Positions 59,343 to 64,000 of a stretch of 64,000 nt of DNA are shown here, piece after piece; position 1 is the stretch's first letter; each line of letters opens with the position of its first letter. The translations under genes were made by a program, and so were the position numbers. Below the pieces are notes generated by a model that ran no database searches, was not told the DNA's origin, and saw only the letters and a list, made by a program, of their open reading frames with translations. Source of the stretch: Monocercomonoides exilis (lineage: Eukaryota; Preaxostyla; Oxymonadida; Polymastigidae). The stretch lies in NCBI GenBank assembly GCA_001643675.2, contig LSRY02000010.1:1863501-1927500 (forward strand), in the 5' to 3' direction.

Positions 59343-60182
59343 TAGTTTTACCCTACTGATATTGTGTAATTATTGTCAAGATGGTAATTCTAGTAAGTAC
59401 GAGAGGAACCCTAGAATCGTATAATTGGCATTTGCGGTTAGTTGAGAAACTAGTGCCGCGAAGCTACCATACGTTAGATTATGACTGAACGCCTCTAAGT
59501 CAGAATCTATTCCAGATCTAGCTAATATGACAATTGAAGGATTATATTGATAATCTCCTGGGCATGCCTTTGTTAAAAAGGGTTTTAGTGAAAAAGATAA
59601 AAATAGAGATATGGAAATTAAGACCATGGCCATCGAGGATATTGACAACCCTCCTATCTACGGTCGGCGACGATTGGATAAGGGAAGATCCTGTTAAAAG
59701 GGATGTGTGTAAATGGGGTCGTATCTTCCAGGTGAGCTGTAGAATAACATATATGACTAGAATATAATGTGATGGGTCTTGTATCTCCTTTAAATGCCTT
59801 GTGGATGGAAGCTGGTATATAGACTGAGATTCTATATTATACTGCTTTACAAGGGAGTAAATTTATAAGGAAATTGAGATATTTTATTTCCAAGTCGAGG
59901 ATCTTGAAGGATTGGTTGTACCGCCTTTGAAAGATTTGGCCGGAACGGTTGGTCCAATAAAAACATATGGTGAATGTAATTAAAACGGATTTCATTAGTT
60001 TGGAATTAATCGTTTCATTCGCTGGACCATTTTTGCCTGGCTATTGTAAAGATAAATGAGAATATTGGTAAAGGGGTCATGCCTGAGAAGGACGGATTAG
60101 ACGAATCCGAGTTATCAGAGGGCTGTGCGTCTCAGAGTGTTTTGTTTGCACGATTTACTGAGGCTTAACTCTGAATATTGTC
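59168..60182 (+). rRNA. Large-subunit rRNA, 3' fragment only (5' truncated)
   Basis: Universally conserved LSU rRNA text starts abruptly near 59,170: GGGATAACTGGCTTGTGGC (peptidyl transferase region, helix 89-90), then GAAGCAGAATTCGCCAAG, GTTCACCCACTAACAGGGAA, GTGAGCTGGGTTTAGACCGT, GACAGGTTAGTTTTACCCTA, the sarcin-ricin loop AGTACGAGAGGAACC (59,395-59,409) and TATGACTGAACGCCTCTAAG. The 3' boundary near 60,180 is an estimate. The upstream conserved blocks of domain V (such as the AGGTGTCCTAAGG block), 5.8S and 18S are absent from the 59 kb to the left. So this is a partial rDNA unit, transcribed toward the telomere if at all. No breaks are seen inside the conserved parts. Confidence 0.93.
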
Positions 60183-60702
60183 CAATTAAAAAATTTTGAC
60201 TAAGTAGGAAACGAAAAAAAAGTCCGTCTAAATTATTAACCCCACAAGTTAATGTTTTAAAATTCATAGATATTCTCTTAAACCTTTTGAAGGGTTTTTA
60301 ACGTATGAATGATTGAATATAAAAACATTGAAAAAACTTTAACGACGGATGATTGGAAAGCCTTAATAATACCATGGATGAAGTGCTACCCCCCAAATTA
60401 ATTTTGGGAAAGGAAAAAATAATTGGGAATTTGAGGGAATCCAATGTGGGAAAAAGTCATAAAGGATGAAACTTTTTTGAATCAAAAATAAATAATTTCA
60501 AAAAATAAGTTTCTATCCTCCCCTTGAGAAAAACTTCTTCAAAGTGATTATGATGTTATTAATCAAATAGATCCTCCTATTTGGTTAATATTCATTGAAA
60601 ACTTTGAAGTTTTTTGAGTCAATTTTTTGACTTCAAGAAAAAAAGTTTCTGATTTCTAAAAATAGAAAAGGAATAAGGAAGAAACAGGCACGTGGGGTGG
60701 GG
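60183..60702. other. rDNA 3' spacer
   Basis: AT-rich sequence after the rRNA, with several short inverted repeats (for example the AACCTTTTGAAGGGTTTTTA stem-loop near 60,283-60,302) that could act in 3' end formation. No gene is seen. Confidence 0.5.
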
Positions 60703-60772
60703 GCCGCGCGACAAACGCGGCAAAAGTGTGGGGAGCGAAAGCGACCGAGCTTTTGCCGTGTGGCGCGTCGGC
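60703..60772. ncRNA. GC-rich hairpin element, candidate structured RNA
   Basis: An isolated GC-rich island in AT-rich spacer. GCCG/CGCG at 60703-60710 pairs with CGCG-T-CGGC at 60764-60772 with one bulge. CGGCAAAAG (60718-60726) pairs perfectly with CTTTTGCCG (60750-60758). The loop carries GC-GAAA-GC (60735-60742), a GNRA tetraloop. The pairing is seen in the sequence; transcription is not shown, and strand is unknown. Confidence 0.45.
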
Positions 60773-60956
60773 CATTGGGTGGGACTCTTACCCATCAGAA
60801 AAGGCCATTATTTTCTTTAAAAATAACACCCGCTGCGTATCACTTTTATGATTTACAAATTTGAGGGTTTTCAATTTTTAATTGAAAAATTTTTGCCCCT
60901 CCCCCCCGAAATCCTTAACTTTTATCTTTTATATTTTTTATTAATTTTAAACTCTT

Positions 60957-61085
60957 TTTCTGTGACTTTCGCGAGATGGATGAATATCTGCGCGCAGGAA
61001 TGATGTGCGCAGATTTCATCCAGCGAGCGCTACAGGAGTAGTAGTGCGAGTGATGTGACCCTGACCTCGCGGTTAGCGAGAAAAT
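60957..61085. ncRNA. Second structured GC-rich element, three stem-loops
   Basis: Three consecutive stem-loops: 60978-60993 with 61007-61021 (15 bp, one bulged T), 61027-61033 with 61041-61047 (7 bp with one G-T wobble), and 61066-61070 with 61076-61080 (CTCGC/GCGAG). The whole is a GC-rich island in an otherwise very AT-rich stretch. No known RNA family fits by eye. It may be a spacer RNA, a processing signal or a DNA-level element. Confidence 0.45.
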
Positions 61086-63650
61086 TTTGAAAAATAAGGA
61101 AAAAAAGAGGTCATTTTCAATGGAGAAAATTGATTTTTTTGTGTTATTTTTTTCAAAAAAAATACAATATTTTTCTGGATTTTTGTCAAATGAAATGCTC
61201 AACTTTTCTTATCTTTTGAAATTATTTTTATTAAAATCTGATATAAATACCTCAAGTTATGATAATTTTTTATTTTTTTTAACTTTATATTTTTTTATAA
61301 TTTTTTAGAAATTGATGAAAATTGGATGAAAGATATATGATATGATAATATTAATTGTGATGATATAATTGAAAGAATATTGATAGTTGTGGTTGAATAA
61401 TAATGAAAAAATAACATTCTGAAATATCAACAAAAATAAGATACTTTTTTGTTTGCTCAGAACCAACCATCAACATCAATGTTCTTATGTATCATTATCA
61501 TCTTTATTATATATATTATATTATATAAAATAACCAATTGAATTCAACTGTTCTTTGTGATAATATTATTTTTTTTATTTTTTTTATTTTTGATAATATT
61601 TTTTTATCTCAATAACAAAGTGAGAATTTCCATTGAAAAAATTTTTATAAATTGGCGTTATGATACAAAATGTTATATATTTTTTTGAAGTTAGTCAATT
61701 CAACAATTTTGGAGATAAAAAAATATTTTCATTTTTTCTTTCTTTTTTCGAATAATATTTAATTTTTTTATTTTTTTATAACTTTCATTTCATCTCAATT
61801 TTTTTATCAAATAAATAGTAATCACATAATATCTCTCTATTATTTTTGTTTTTAATATTGAAAGCAATCCTCTTGAGAAATAATTTTTTGACCAAAATTT
61901 TCAATCTTAATTAATATTTTTCTTTTTATTCCATGGACAGATTAATTTGAAAAAAATATTTTGTATAGGTTATGAGGGGTGGGGAATGTGTTGGTGTATA
62001 GGGAGAAAGGTAACAAACTGTTTTTGAGAAGTCGAATTCTTAACATAGAAAAATGGTTTTGATCTAGATCAAACATTTTTTTCAAAAAAATATTTTTTTC
62101 ATAAGAAGTAGGAATTAGTGGTTGATGAAAAGTTACGTATAAGGGTAATATTATGAGAGGAATTGATTGGTGTAAAAATCAGAAATTAATTGATTCAAAT
62201 TGTGGAATGATATGTTAAATAAAAAAATTTCAGTCAAAATTTTCTGAATTATTTTTAAAATATCTCGATAAATAAATTTTTCTTAGTCGTGAGACTTTAC
62301 AGAAGTGTTAGTTGGACCAATTGTGAATTTTTGAATTCATGGTCAAAAATTCGAAAAATGCGAAATTTTGATTTTTTCTGATTAAGTTGAATTTAGCTCA
62401 AGTGAATCAGAAAAAATGAAAAATTGGTGAAAATCGGTTTTTATGAAAGTTGTGATCGAAACTTATGAAAACACAAAAAGTTCGGATAATTCGCGAATAG
62501 TCCGCTGAATTTTTTTCTCGGGCCAGATTGGTCTGGTTAGTGAGAAAATGTGATATGAAGATTTTGACTGAAAAAGTGGTGATCTTAGATCAACGACCGA
62601 AAAACATGAGGTCTCAGATTCCTTTGATAATTGGCAGGTGGCAAGGACGTGGGCCCCTTATAAACATACTCGAATCTAAATTTTTTCTATCGAGCGGTTG
62701 TGGCAGGGCAGTGCAGACAAGTTGGTGATTTTGACTGAAAAAATGAAAAAAATTTTTTTTCTCGAAAATTTCAAAGTAGACATAAAATATGATTAAACAC
62801 ATGAATATGAGTTGTAATGTTGTATATTGGTGATTTTTGGTTGGATTCACTTATCTGTAGTTTTTGAGTTATAATCGAAGTTTTGAGTGAAAATGGTCAT
62901 TTTTGAGGTAAATCGCGTATATCACCAGAAGTAATGGCCAGATATATTTGAAATTAATATATGATATATGTGCATATAGTGCGGTAATAGCATGCATATG
63001 GGTGTTGGTGGTGGGGGTCTGGCAGGCTGTCCAGAAAAGAAATATAAATTTTGAAGGTGACTGGGGGTGCCTGGTTGGTGAAGTCACAGAGAGCGAAGGA
63101 GAGGCAAGTGGCTGAATCGAAACACATATGACCGGCACAGGAACCCATGCCCGGATGTGGCCAAACGGCGTTTCGATCGGCCCAGTGGTTGCTGAGAAAT
63201 CCGATCGGCTAGTTGTTTTGAGTTCAATGATCAAAAATTAGATAGAAAAATGACTCGGGTGTATTGACTTGGGAGAGCTGTGGAGTGTGAGAGGAGGGCA
63301 AGTGATTGGAGCTAGAGGGAAATATTGGGGAATGTTAGTGGGGGTAGGATGTGGTGTAATTGCTAAGAGATTAGCCCAGCAGATATTCCTTCACACATCA
63401 GTTAGCATATTTTTTCTATGAAAATTGAATTTTTTCTATGATGATTTCTCTATGTGATATTGACTGCCCGACCTCGAAGTGCCATCTTTTTCGAAAAACT
63501 CACAGACTCAATTTGAGTTTGACTGAAAAAGGGGTTGAGTGGAGGATATCTGTGGAAGGGCCGATGGGCAGGGCTGGCAAAGGCTACAGGGCAAGTAGTG
63601 AGTGAGGCGGTCTATGTGCTGGGCCTATGGCTGGGCAGGCCCTGTGGCTA
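61086..63650. other. Subtelomeric spacer
   Basis: First 1.4 kb is extremely AT-rich (long T and A runs); from about 62,500 it becomes more GC-rich toward the telomere. No coding region is supported. Confidence 0.7.
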
Positions 63651-64000
63651 GGTTAGGGTTAGGGTTAGGGTTAGGGTTAGGGTTAGGGTTAGGGTTAGGG
63701 TTAGGGTTAGGGTTAGGGTTAGGGTTAGGGTTAGGGTTAGGGTTAGGTTAGGGTTAGGGTTAGGGTTAGGGTTAGGGTTAGGGTTAGGGTTAGGGTTAGG
63801 GTTAGGGTTAGGTTAGGGTTCAAACTAGGTTAGGGTTAGGGTTAGGGTTAGGGTTAGGGTTAGGGTTAGGGTTAGGGTTAGGGTTAGGGTTAGGGTTAGG
63901 GTTAGGGTTAGGGGTTAGGGTTAGGGTTAGGGTTAGGGTTAGGGTTAGGGTTAGGGTTAGGGTTAGGGTTAGGGGTTAGGGTTAGGGTTAGGGTTAGGGT
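63651..64000 (+). repeat. Telomeric TTAGGG repeat array
   Basis: About 57 tandem TTAGGG units read 5' to 3' toward the window end, as expected for the right end of a chromosome. There are variant units: TTAGG in two or more places, TTAGGGG at two places near 63,910 and 63,970, and one interruption (GTTCAAACTA) near 63,820. The array reaches the edge of the window, so the true end may be further right. Confidence 0.98.

Noticed and set aside
60957-61085. 5S rRNA or tRNA
   Set aside because: Length is near 5S but none of the conserved 5S or tRNA internal promoter sequences are present.

Overview
This is a nuclear chromosome end of a flagellated protist. Spliceosomal introns occur in most genes. 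The standard code fits: TAA, TAG and TGA all end intact genes. The last 350 bases are TTAGGG repeats running toward the right end, so the window finishes in a true telomere. I infer an oxymonad close to Monocercomonoides. The reasons are the large right-handed beta-helix membrane proteins, the poly-serine proteins, the intron richness, and two members of a multicopy family (44,781-45,688 and 54,232-55,718) that I associate from memory with that genus. No search was run, so the genus is an inference.

Layout. 1-3,347: 3' part of a Ser/Gly-rich protein. 3,906-5,805 (-): VPS4, the ESCRT-III ATPase, rebuilt as seven exons. 6,302-9,803 (-): a long helical protein of unknown function. 10,408-13,686 (-): a 12-exon armadillo-type protein with about one repeat per exon. 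14,107-21,437 (+): a decayed beta-helix membrane protein. 22,728-24,502: a small exon fragment, a dead pogo/Tigger-like transposase and a doubtful two-exon fragment. 25,665-32,512: IFT74 (-), a radical SAM enzyme (-) and DRC3/LRRC48 (+), the last two divergent with only 85 bp between start codons. 33,077-42,183 (-): two very large serine-rich proteins, one of them a greatly expanded RAD23. 42,411-43,500: beta-helix remnant. 43,644-44,071 (-): acidic ribosomal stalk protein P2. 44,781-45,688 (+): multicopy-family gene. 47,446-51,252 (-): intact three-repeat beta-helix surface protein. From about 51,300 the sequence is gene-poor and full of decayed genes. 59,168-60,182 holds only the 3' end of the large-subunit rRNA. 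A spacer with two GC-rich structured islands and an AT-rich subtelomere lead to the telomere at 63,651.

Theme. The left 44 kb carries ordinary single-copy housekeeping and flagellar genes (membrane remodelling, intraflagellar transport, nexin-dynein regulatory complex, proteasome shuttle, ribosome stalk). The right 20 kb is a subtelomeric zone of surface-protein genes, multicopy families, pseudogenes and partial rDNA. For all spliced genes except the first exon of the 6,302-9,803 gene, exon junctions were set by reading splice sites and checking that phases sum to an open frame.
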